Positions 44,901 through 52,296 of a DNA stretch of 64,000 nucleotides are shown here, piece after piece. Within the stretch, counting starts at the first letter, position 1, and each line of letters begins with the position of its first letter. Source of the DNA: Alkaliphilus hydrothermalis (GTDB lineage: Bacteria > Bacillota > Clostridia > Peptostreptococcales > Natronincolaceae); assembly GCF_016908555.1 (NCBI RefSeq), contig NZ_JAFBEE010000001.1, positions 62,001-126,000 on the forward strand, written 5' to 3'. The notes beneath the pieces were generated by a model. That model was given only the letters and a program-made list of their open reading frames with translations, had not been told where the DNA came from and did no database searches. The position numbers and the translations under genes were made by a program.

Positions 44901-45862
44901 AGGAATTATTACAGGAAAACTTAAGTGGTGGACTGTTTATTTTAGTAGCCATATCCCTAGTGGTGACGCTAGGAATCACGAAGCTGAATGCCCACATCAG
45001 AAAAAGGCGCTACTTGATAAGAAGGAATCCAGTAAGAATCTATAGACAAATTTATTCTAAATTATGTAATTTTAGGCTTTTGGAGAAGTTTTTAGATTCC
45101 ATTGCACTGAGGATTAGTGTATTAAATGATGACTCTTATGAGACCAACCAAGAGAAAGCGGTGATTGCACTAATTCTACTGGCTTTAGTCATCATCATTA
45201 ATTTTACGATTGTACTTCCAAATGTTCAGATTGTATGGTATCTATATCTATTTTATATGATGTTGGGGGGGGTTTTTTTATTGTGTGTCTTGTACACTTT
45301 AGAACTAATGTTAAGGATGCACTTTACAAAGCTACTTCCAAATACGTATAAGATATTGAATAGCCGATTTACTACTGAGGGGGATATATTAAAGGCAATA
45401 GATCGATCTCTAATAGATGTTAACCCTACCATTCGTCGGGAAATGGTTCGTATAAGAAATGTACTTAGGAAAAATGATCCCTCCAAAATTGATGAAACCT
45501 TTAGCTTAATGGAGAAAATCTATAATAATGAATACTTTACCCTCTTGTTAAATCTAATCCAACAGGCCTACTATAAGGGTGGAAGGGATAGCGTAAAACA
45601 ACAATTTGAAATTGTGACGGAAGAAATTTTAATTGATATCGAAAACAAGAAAGATCTTGCCCTTACCAGTAGAATGTATGTTGTAATAGCTTTATTTTTA
45701 CCATTAGGCGTGAATTGGTTGGAAAATTTTAATGACAAGGCACTGGGGGAAGCCTCTCTAGATTTCTATTCGAGTCCAATAGGAGTTAGTTTTAAGATTT
45801 TATTATTAACGTCAATGCTGATTTACATAGTCTCATTACTTTTTTTAGAAAGAACAGCTTAA
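44897..45862 (+). CDS. TadB-like platform membrane protein
   Basis: A 321-aa integral membrane protein with helices at about residues 10-28, 88-110, 113-135, 252-270 and 295-315. A cytoplasmic helical region (EGDILKAIDRSLIDVNPTIRREMVRIRNVL, key spacing of T2SS-F domains) lies between the helix pairs. This is the T2SSF/TadB arrangement. It overlaps the ATPase gene by four bases, supporting a joint complex. Confidence 0.72.
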   Translation: MKELLQENLSGGLFILVAISLVVTLGITKLNAHIRKRRYLIRRNPVRIYRQIYSKLCNFRLLEKFLDSIALRISVLNDDSYETNQEKAVIALILLALVIIINFTIVLPNVQIVWYLYLFYMMLGGVFLLCVLYTLELMLRMHFTKLLPNTYKILNSRFTTEGDILKAIDRSLIDVNPTIRREMVRIRNVLRKNDPSKIDETFSLMEKIYNNEYFTLLLNLIQQAYYKGGRDSVKQQFEIVTEEILIDIENKKDLALTSRMYVVIALFLPLGVNWLENFNDKALGEASLDFYSSPIGVSFKILLLTSMLIYIVSLLFLERTA

Positions 45863-45875
45863 AGGGGTAGAGGTG

Positions 45876-47024
45876 ATGCTTTCACAATTTGTGTTTTTAA
45901 TACCTTTAGGGATAGCTTTTGTTTTATTGTTACAATTACTTTGGAGTAGAAGGAGAAAGCTGAAGTTAAAACCACTGGGTAGATTATACCCCAAATCAAT
46001 ACTACAAAAAGTTGTCTATGCAGCAGAAAAATATTTACTACCCTCTAAGGCATCAAGGGCCTACTCTTTGTATGAGGGTTTATTGACCTATTCAAAATTA
46101 ACAGTGGGGGAGTTCTTTGCAATTAAGTATGTAATAATTTTTATTGCATCTTTGCTGATATTTAGTATTCATATTACTAATGTGTCCATCTATACCAAAG
46201 AGATTTATACTAAGTATGATCTGCAAGGGGATGAATTGTTCAGTCAGAGTGTTCAAGTGCTAGATGAAGTCAAGGCATTGGAGGCGGAACTACACTATCT
46301 GAAGAAATCAATAGGACTAATTTCCAAGAAGGACAGTACTGATCTACCTAAAGAGGAAATACAAGGAAGAATATTGGGGTTAGTCTTGGAAAATTCGGAA
46401 TCCCTTGTGGAAGCTCAGCTTCCTCCTATGTTCATCGCCAATAGGGTGTATTACAGACTATACCACTATTATCAGGTGAGGAATTTTAACTATCCCTATG
46501 CTATTTTTGTTTTGATACTCCTTTATTTCCTGCCAGACCTTTTTTCAATAATCTACAACTATTTTATAAGGGCTGATGTGAGGAAGGAACTACGTTTTTT
46601 AAAGAGATTGATCATACTAAATGGTAGCATTAAGCCTGTGAATTTCTTGGAGGTACTAACTATTTTAATGGGTAAATCAAAGTACTATAGGAAGTTCTTG
46701 AAGGAGGTTGAAAACCAAAATAAGAAAAATACAATTAGCAATTCCGATATTTATAGGAAATACATAGATAAAGAGCAGGATATTGATGTAAAGCTATTTT
46801 TTGAAAAACTGGACCAAGCTAATAACTATGATTTTGATCAGGCAATTGTCAATATTGAAAATGAGTTTAACATTGAAAAGAGACAAAGGATTAGAAATGT
46901 TAAAAGACAAATTGAAATCATTAACGCTTGGGGAATCGTGGGCTGTTTTTTACTAATTGGACTGTTAACCATGTATATGCTGATACCATGGTTGCAGGCG
47001 TATAACATGAATCAGATGTTTTAA
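45876..47024 (+). CDS. TadC-like second platform membrane protein
   Basis: A 382-aa membrane protein with helices at about residues 5-22, 80-98, 208-228 and 350-372. Between them is a large charged cytoplasmic region, FLKRLIILNGSIKPVNFLEVLTILM, and a helical repeat-like part around NIENEFNIEKRQR. Its position after TadB, similar size and topology suggest TadC, but sequence similarity is distant. GTG 45873 is an alternative start. Confidence 0.6.
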   Translation: MLSQFVFLIPLGIAFVLLLQLLWSRRRKLKLKPLGRLYPKSILQKVVYAAEKYLLPSKASRAYSLYEGLLTYSKLTVGEFFAIKYVIIFIASLLIFSIHITNVSIYTKEIYTKYDLQGDELFSQSVQVLDEVKALEAELHYLKKSIGLISKKDSTDLPKEEIQGRILGLVLENSESLVEAQLPPMFIANRVYYRLYHYYQVRNFNYPYAIFVLILLYFLPDLFSIIYNYFIRADVRKELRFLKRLIILNGSIKPVNFLEVLTILMGKSKYYRKFLKEVENQNKKNTISNSDIYRKYIDKEQDIDVKLFFEKLDQANNYDFDQAIVNIENEFNIEKRQRIRNVKRQIEIINAWGIVGCFLLIGLLTMYMLIPWLQAYNMNQMF

Positions 47025-47049
47025 TGGTTCAACTTTGGAGGGGAAACAT

Positions 47050-47433
47050 ATGAAGAACATTATCGCATCCATCGTCCTATCGACAGTAATCTTGGGGCTT
47101 ACAATGATGGGAATACAACTATGGAGGAATAATTTAGAGTTGATAAAAGCAACTGCAGAAAAAACGACACAGCTGGAAAAATTACAAAAGAGTAGTGTTC
47201 TCCCCTTACAAAAGGAACAACTGACGGGTGGGGAGGTAATCTCATTGATACGCTACTATAGTCAAAATTCGGAAGTGTTGGTGGAGGTATCAATAGATGG
47301 AGGGAGTTATGTTTATGATGTTGAAAGCTATGACAGGAATGTATTCTACATCCCCTATGATGTGGTCTTTGAAAAAAGTGAATTTTACGAGGGTCAAAAG
47401 CTTAGAAAACTAATATTTGCGAAAACAAATTAA
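47050..47433 (+). CDS. Small single-span protein, possible minor pilin
   Basis: A 127-aa protein with an N-terminal membrane helix (about residues 4-22), a short coiled stretch and a beta-rich end (EVLVEVSIDGGSYVYDVE). I do not recognise a family. In a pilus locus, this layout suggests a pseudopilin or TadE-like protein. GGAGGGG precedes ATG 47050; TTG 47035 is less likely. Confidence 0.6.
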   Translation: MKNIIASIVLSTVILGLTMMGIQLWRNNLELIKATAEKTTQLEKLQKSSVLPLQKEQLTGGEVISLIRYYSQNSEVLVEVSIDGGSYVYDVESYDRNVFYIPYDVVFEKSEFYEGQKLRKLIFAKTN

Positions 47434-47538
47434 AAAATTAAAGAACTAAGGCTTAAAATTGTTTGCTTAAAGTAATTTTCTCTGCTTTGATAATTAGAAT
47501 CAGAATGTAAGCTAAAACTACTAAGGGAGTGTTGAAGG

Positions 47539-47880
47539 ATGGATAAGGCAATAGCGACTATCGTAGGGATAGTATTGGTATTAGGTTTGATTGGTTACGC
47601 AATATTGGGGCAAGTATCTGGAGCTAAAGATATGGGTGATCTAGCTGCAATGGAACAACATAAGGTGACCCAAATGCTTCAAAACCAAAATATTGTTACT
47701 GGTACTACAGTAAAAAACTACTCCCACGCTGGGGTTACTGTGTCAATTACAAACAAAGGTGGTACAAGTATGACCTTAAGTCAAGTCATGGATGGTGCAT
47801 TGTTTGAAATGAATAAAACATATAATGCCAATGGAGAACTACAGGCTGTGCTGTTTACTCAAGTAGATCTAGGTCGTTAA
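47539..47880 (+). CDS. Pilin-like small protein
   Basis: A 113-aa protein. MDKAIATIVGIVLVLGLIGYAIL is a hydrophobic N-terminal helix preceded by only a few residues, and the remainder is small, polar and Ala/Gly/Thr-rich with a beta pattern (GVTVSITNKGGTSM). It is the best candidate for the main pilin of this locus. No archaeal/Flp-type G-x-x-x-E processing site is evident, so assignment is by context. The 105-base gap before it could hold its own promoter. Confidence 0.6.
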   Translation: MDKAIATIVGIVLVLGLIGYAILGQVSGAKDMGDLAAMEQHKVTQMLQNQNIVTGTTVKNYSHAGVTVSITNKGGTSMTLSQVMDGALFEMNKTYNANGELQAVLFTQVDLGR

Positions 47881-47925
47881 AATAATGATTCTTTAATTAT
47901 GGATTAGATAAATGGGGGAGTTTTA

Positions 47926-48654
47926 ATGATTGGCAAAGTAATTGCTGGTATCATCTCCGTTACTTTGATTACATTCTTAATTCTTTTGATCACCTTCTAT
48001 TTTCTACAGGAGAACATAAAGGTGGAAATCAATCGTTTAAATTATGAGATAGTTGAAGTTATCACTACACAAGGCTATTTTAGTGGGGATTTGTATGGGG
48101 AATTAAGGGAGCAAGTCAACAAGTATAGCGACTTTTATATTCAGCTGAAACTGGAACAATGGGTAAAGGAAGGGGTATATGATACCTACTATCATCCTGA
48201 TGAAATTTTAAATAAACCTCTTCAAATAGGAGATAAAATAAGTATCTATATTGAAGACCAGCATGCTACAATTTTTTCAAGGCTACTAACATCTGCATTG
48301 GGATTTGGAAGTAGTGGAGATTATGAGCAACGGATTAAATCATTAAAAACTGGGATGGTGGTAAAAGAATATAAGGACATTCGAAAGGGATATGATGTAA
48401 TGGTGGATATTCAGAAATACGCATCCAATCATGGGGTGGCATTGTTTGTGGTAACAAAGCTTAATGAAGATGGTAAGTATTATGGAAGTAGCGGGCATCC
48501 AGATGTACCCTACACAAATCTAAATTATGGAGATTCCACAGATGAGCTTCATACTACGGGGGTTAATTATATTTTTGACAATGGTGTTTTTAATAGGATC
48601 ATCAGCTATTATCCCAATGGAGAAATCAGGTTAATTAATTATATACAGCAATAG
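47926..48654 (+). CDS. Single-span membrane protein of the pilus-like locus, unknown
   Basis: A 242-aa protein with an N-terminal membrane helix (about residues 5-28) and an extracytoplasmic domain with no family I recognise. It has many aromatic residues and the patterns GSSGHPDVPYTNLNYGDS and YYPNGEIRLINYI. It resembles minor pilins or tip proteins in layout only. Confidence 0.55.
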   Translation: MIGKVIAGIISVTLITFLILLITFYFLQENIKVEINRLNYEIVEVITTQGYFSGDLYGELREQVNKYSDFYIQLKLEQWVKEGVYDTYYHPDEILNKPLQIGDKISIYIEDQHATIFSRLLTSALGFGSSGDYEQRIKSLKTGMVVKEYKDIRKGYDVMVDIQKYASNHGVALFVVTKLNEDGKYYGSSGHPDVPYTNLNYGDSTDELHTTGVNYIFDNGVFNRIISYYPNGEIRLINYIQQ

Positions 48655-48672
48655 GATAGGGATGGGGTATGT

Positions 48673-49446
48673 ATGGGACAGTCGGTGGCAGTTATATTAA
48701 TCATTATATTTTTAGTCTTTTTATTTATACCTATGGCTTTTCTAACTAATAATCAACAGCAGGTGGGGGAAATAAAACAAAGTCTAAATCTTTCAGCAAA
48801 GGCACTAATCAAGGCCATAGAGGTGGATTCAGAAAATGCTAATGGATTTTCACAGGGGTATAATAGGGGACGACAACAGGAGGTTGTAGTTAATAAAGAA
48901 GATCTTCTTAGGGAGTTTTATGATATTTTGTATAGGAACTATTATATTGATGGAGGGTTTCAAGATACAAAGCAAAGGTTGGTTTTAAAGATACTGGTGG
49001 TTAATGACCGTTTTTATCTAGCGAAGGAAGATGATCAATGGAGTCACCCGTATTTTTTTCTTTTGGAGGATACGGGTTTAAATGTATACTTAGATATTCG
49101 TGATGATATAGTCTATTACTATGATGATTACGGAAATATGACTTATGCTTCTCTTCAGTCATTTGGTATTAGTAAAGAAGAGAAAAATCAAAGGATTATC
49201 AATAGAATCAATCAAGTGGTGGCGATGGAAACTAAGACAGAATTTAAAGATGGCTTGGAGATTATGATACAGAATTCCCAAAATGTCGAGGGGGACTATA
49301 GGCGACGATTTCAGAATTTTAATGTCCTTGAGGGGATAACTTTTTTCGTAATTTACAGAGGGGATACAGGTCTAGAGATTAATAATCAAATGTATGAGTA
49401 TAAGAATTATAATGTGGTAGGATATACGTTGAGGTCTAAAGTATAG
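48673..49446 (+). CDS. Single-span membrane protein of the pilus-like locus, unknown
   Basis: A 257-aa protein: N-terminal membrane helix (about residues 6-26) then an extracytoplasmic domain rich in Tyr, Asp and Asn (for example YLDIRDDIVYYYDDYGN). The family is not recognised. It begins 18 bases after the previous stop and ends the locus. The shared one-helix layout of the last four products suggests a set of structural or pilin-like subunits. Confidence 0.55.
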   Translation: MGQSVAVILIIIFLVFLFIPMAFLTNNQQQVGEIKQSLNLSAKALIKAIEVDSENANGFSQGYNRGRQQEVVVNKEDLLREFYDILYRNYYIDGGFQDTKQRLVLKILVVNDRFYLAKEDDQWSHPYFFLLEDTGLNVYLDIRDDIVYYYDDYGNMTYASLQSFGISKEEKNQRIINRINQVVAMETKTEFKDGLEIMIQNSQNVEGDYRRRFQNFNVLEGITFFVIYRGDTGLEINNQMYEYKNYNVVGYTLRSKV

Positions 49447-49614
49447 GTTTGAAATTTTGAACAAAAAGGTGATTACTGATATAATAGAAATTAGTGATTG
49501 CTTATTTCTTTGTTTTCTCTTAATATATTATTAGAGTAAAACTAGATTTTTTAATCATTTAGTTGTATAATATTAGAGCTTGATTTATGTAATTTTGTTA
49601 AATGAACATATTTT

Positions 49615-49648
49615 AAGACTTTTTAGTACCCACTAGAAAGTCTTTTTA
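49615..49648 (+). terminator. Terminator of the pilus-like operon or attenuator of mgtE
   Basis: AAGACTTT (49615-49622) pairs with AAAGTCTT (49637-49644), then T residues. A TATAAT (49566-49571) lies upstream, so if that is the mgtE promoter, this hairpin would be inside the mgtE leader. Confidence 0.7.
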
Positions 49649-49665
49649 AATTGGGGGTGGTATAA

Positions 49666-49767
49666 ATGGATTCTGGTCCCGTTAGTAGGATCAATAGCTT
49701 AAAAAAATTAAATGCAGGAGTTGTAATCCTTTATACAACTGTAAAGGTTTGCTCCTGCCATAGGTAA
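49666..49767 (+). CDS. Short upstream ORF (33 codons) before mgtE
   Basis: A strong ribosome site GGGGGTGG (49653-49660) is followed by ATG 49666 and a 33-codon frame ending in TAA 49765-49767. The product starts MDSGPVSRIN and ends KVCSCHR; it has a short hydrophobic stretch (AGVVILYTT) and two cysteines near the end. The stop codon is embedded in the ribosome site of mgtE (TAAGGAG), so the two are probably translationally coupled. It may be a regulatory leader peptide. Confidence 0.6.
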   Translation: MDSGPVSRINSLKKLNAGVVILYTTVKVCSCHR

Positions 49768-49771
49768 GGAG
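49714..49771 (+). promoter_or_regulatory. RNA hairpin and alternative pairing at the mgtE ribosome site
   Basis: GCAGGAG (49714-49720) pairs with CTCCTGC (49752-49758), with a second pairing CCTTTA/TAAAGG inside. The same CTCCT (49752-49756) can also pair with AGGAG (49767-49771) of the mgtE ribosome site. The two pairings exclude each other, a layout typical of translational switches. Confidence 0.6.
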
Positions 49772-49780
49772 TGAAAAAAT

Positions 49781-51115
49781 ATGCCCTATGAAATGGAATT
49801 AATCCAGTTTTTGTTGGAATACAGCAAAGAACAAATAGCAGAGTATATTGAAGACGTTCATCCAGCAGATATCTTGGATGCAATACATCAATACGAAGGT
49901 AATCGTCTTGAACTTTTGAATAAACTACCAGATGCCATCATTGCATCCATCATTGATTATGCTGAAGATGAAGAAAAATATGAACTATTAACGATGTTTT
50001 CAGATGCAAAACAAAAAGAAATTGTAGATGAAATGTCCTCTGATGAACTGGTGGACCTTTTAGGAAGTATTGATGAAGAGGAAAAAAACAGTATTATTGT
50101 AAAGATGAAGAAGGAAGATGCAGATGAGGTAAAAGAGTTACTTACTTATCTACCTGATACAGCAGGTGGTATTATGGCAACAGAGTTTATTTCAATAAAG
50201 GAAACCATGTCTGTGGGCGAAACCCTGAAATATATGCAAATGGAAGCCCCCGATGCAGAGACTGCTTATTATATTTATGTCCTAGATGAAGTAGAGTGTT
50301 TAAAGGGAGTTGTTTCCTTAAGGGACATTGTTGTTAATAATTTTGATGAAAAAATTGCAGAGATTATGAATGAAAAAGTGATCAGTGTTCCTTCTGATAT
50401 GGATCAAGAAGAGGTGGGACGTATCTTTGAAAAATATGGATTCCTCACTGTCCCTGTAGTGGATTATAATCATAAGATGCTGGGGATTGTAACAGTAGAT
50501 GACATTATGGAGATTTTAAGTAACGAGCATACAGAGGATTTATACCGTCTTGCGGGATTGCAGGAGGGGGAGAAGGTAGCTGGTACGGTCGGTGAATCGG
50601 TAAAAAGCAGATTACCTTGGCTGTTTGTAAATCTCCTCACTGCCATTTTAGCAGCCACCACCGTTAGTTTATTTGAATCCACCATATCAAGGGTGGTGGC
50701 CCTAGCGACCTTTATGCCTATCGTTGCGGGTATGGGAGGAAATGCTGGAACCCAAACTTTAACGTTAATCGTAAGGGGAATCGCTTTAGGGGAATTTAAT
50801 TATGAAAATAGCAAGAAGGTCTTACTAAAGGAAATTGGAGTAGGCTTGAGTAACGGAATTGCCATAGGATTGGCTGTGGCGACGATCGGTTATTTATGGG
50901 AAGGGAAACCTGTATTTGGGCTTGTAATTGGACTGGCAATGTTTCTAAATCTTATAGTAGCAACAATTGCTGGATTTGTTGTACCCGTGACCCTTAAGAA
51001 ATTGAGAATTGACCCTGCTCTAGCTTCGGCAGTATTTGTGACGACAGTGACGGATATTCTAGGATTTTTCTTTTTCTTAGGATTGGCTACGGTGTTGATC
51101 GGTTATTTGGTTTAA
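49781..51115 (+). CDS. mgtE: Magnesium transporter MgtE
   Basis: A 444-aa protein with the three MgtE parts: an N-domain of helices (about residues 5-125; VHPADILDAI, LPDTAGGIMATEF), a CBS pair (about 130-250; VVSLRDIVV, GIVTVDDIMEIL) that closes the channel when Mg2+ is high, and five membrane helices (about 280-444) with the selectivity region PIVAGMGGNAGTQTLTLIVRG. It imports Mg2+. An upstream ORF and hairpin adjoin its ribosome site. Confidence 0.97.
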   Translation: MPYEMELIQFLLEYSKEQIAEYIEDVHPADILDAIHQYEGNRLELLNKLPDAIIASIIDYAEDEEKYELLTMFSDAKQKEIVDEMSSDELVDLLGSIDEEEKNSIIVKMKKEDADEVKELLTYLPDTAGGIMATEFISIKETMSVGETLKYMQMEAPDAETAYYIYVLDEVECLKGVVSLRDIVVNNFDEKIAEIMNEKVISVPSDMDQEEVGRIFEKYGFLTVPVVDYNHKMLGIVTVDDIMEILSNEHTEDLYRLAGLQEGEKVAGTVGESVKSRLPWLFVNLLTAILAATTVSLFESTISRVVALATFMPIVAGMGGNAGTQTLTLIVRGIALGEFNYENSKKVLLKEIGVGLSNGIAIGLAVATIGYLWEGKPVFGLVIGLAMFLNLIVATIAGFVVPVTLKKLRIDPALASAVFVTTVTDILGFFFFLGLATVLIGYLV

Positions 51116-51150
51116 ATAGTATTGAATTTAGATTGTGGAGGCTATTGATT

Positions 51151-51300
51151 ATGTTTATCCGTAGCGTTATTTTTGCCATTAGTGTAGCAGTACTCATTAT
51201 GGTATGGCAGGTGGAAAAAGAGTTTACTCCTTTGTTAGCCATTTGCATTTTCAATACCGTGATTAATGGGTATGTAATTGTTAGAGGTTCAAAACAATAA
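51151..51300 (+). CDS. Small membrane protein, 49 aa
   Basis: A 49-residue frame starts at ATG 51151 behind TGTGGAGG (51134-51141) and ends at 51300. It encodes two hydrophobic segments: MFIRSVIFAISVAVLIMV and LLAICIFNTVINGYVIV. No family is recognised. It lies 35 bases after mgtE and before a strong terminator, so it is probably co-transcribed with mgtE and could be an accessory of the transporter. Confidence 0.65.
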   Translation: MFIRSVIFAISVAVLIMVWQVEKEFTPLLAICIFNTVINGYVIVRGSKQ

Positions 51301-51314
51301 ATAGATTATATTTC

Positions 51315-51355
51315 AAAGGACAGTAAGTACTTAGATACTTACTGTCCTTTTTTTA
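51315..51355 (+). terminator. Strong terminator after the mgtE operon
   Basis: A perfect 15-bp stem, AAAGGACAGTAAGTA (51315-51329) with TACTTACTGTCCTTT (51336-51350), a 6-base loop, then T residues. Confidence 0.95.
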
Positions 51356-51406
51356 CCCAAAAACACAAACTAATTAAGAATGAATATTTCATAATAACGC
51401 ATGAAA

Positions 51407-51449
51407 AGTGACTTCCATCACATACGGATTCTATGGGAGTTGTTAAAAT
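51407..51449 (+). promoter_or_regulatory. CRP/FNR-type site and extended -10 promoter of the fnt-asr operon
   Basis: AGTGA-N6-TCACA (51407-51422) matches the TGTGA-N6-TCACA consensus of CRP/FNR-family regulators at nine of ten positions. An extended -10, TGTTAAAAT (51441-51449), would start transcription near 51456, putting the site centre near -41.5, the class II activation position. HcpR is one family member known for linking hcp and sulfur or nitrogen oxyanion genes in anaerobes; which protein binds here is unknown. Confidence 0.6.
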
Positions 51450-51483
51450 ACTAACATAAGTATAAGAAATAGGAGGGGTACAC

Positions 51484-52296
51484 ATGTATCAAGAAACAGT
51501 TCAAAAGATTGCCAGTGCAGCAAAATCAAAGGTTGAATTACTTAACAACAGTTTTAGTAGGTTCTTTATACTGTCCATGATGGCGGGGGTATTTGTAGGT
51601 TTTGGCGTAATGTTAGTTTTTTCTATCGCAGCACCCTTTAAAGCAGTGGGTTCGCCAGTGGTAAAGGCCCTAATGGGAGCTAGTTTTGGTATTGCACTGA
51701 CCTTGATCATTTTTGCAGGCTCTGAGTTGTTTACGGGAAATAACATGATTATGACCATCGGTAGTTTGTCTAAAGAAGTGACTTGGAGGGATACTGCAAG
51801 AGTATGGATTGTCAGCTATTTAGGAAATCTTGTTGGTTCATTGCTGATGGCTTTACTATTAGTACAAACTGGACTTGTAACAATGTCTCCCATGAAGGAA
51901 TTCCTGTTGGAGGCTACAGCAAGTAAAATGAACGCCCCTGTGATGGAGCTATTTTTTAGAGGAATCTTCTGTAATATGCTTGTTTGTTTAGCCATTTGGA
52001 TGGTGACAAAGGCGAAGGAAGATACAGCCAAATTAATATTAATCTTCTGGTGTCTATTTGGATTTATAGGTGCTGGGTTTGAACATAGTATTGCAAATAT
52101 GTCATTGTTAGGAATGGGACTACTAATTCCCCATGATCCTGCTACGATATCGTGGGCAGGATACGTTAGAAATCTAGGTCCTGTAACGGTAGGAAATATG
52201 GTGGGGGGTGCGCTATTTATCGGAGCAATGTACTGGTACGTGGCAAGTGACAAAATGAAAAGGGGGAAAGATCATGGGGTACAGACTTCAAAATAA
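51484..52296 (+). CDS. Formate/nitrite transporter family channel, probable hydrosulfide channel
   Basis: A 270-aa FNT-family protein with six membrane helices. Features: SMMAGVFVGFGVMLVFSI, FAGSELFTGNNMIMT, a half-helix motif RGIFCNMLVCLAIWM, GFEHSIANMSLLGMGLL and LGPVTVGNMVGGALFIG (all FNT pore signatures). It overlaps asrA by 23 bases. In Clostridioides difficile the FNT protein linked to asrABC is a hydrosulfide channel, so export of HS- made by sulfite reductase is the likely job, by context. GGAGGGG precedes ATG 51484. Confidence 0.88.
   Translation: MYQETVQKIASAAKSKVELLNNSFSRFFILSMMAGVFVGFGVMLVFSIAAPFKAVGSPVVKALMGASFGIALTLIIFAGSELFTGNNMIMTIGSLSKEVTWRDTARVWIVSYLGNLVGSLLMALLLVQTGLVTMSPMKEFLLEATASKMNAPVMELFFRGIFCNMLVCLAIWMVTKAKEDTAKLILIFWCLFGFIGAGFEHSIANMSLLGMGLLIPHDPATISWAGYVRNLGPVTVGNMVGGALFIGAMYWYVASDKMKRGKDHGVQTSK

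Noticed and set aside
49447..49780. M-box magnesium riboswitch upstream of mgtE
   Set aside because: The conserved M-box elements are not found; the region instead holds a terminator-like hairpin and a small uORF.
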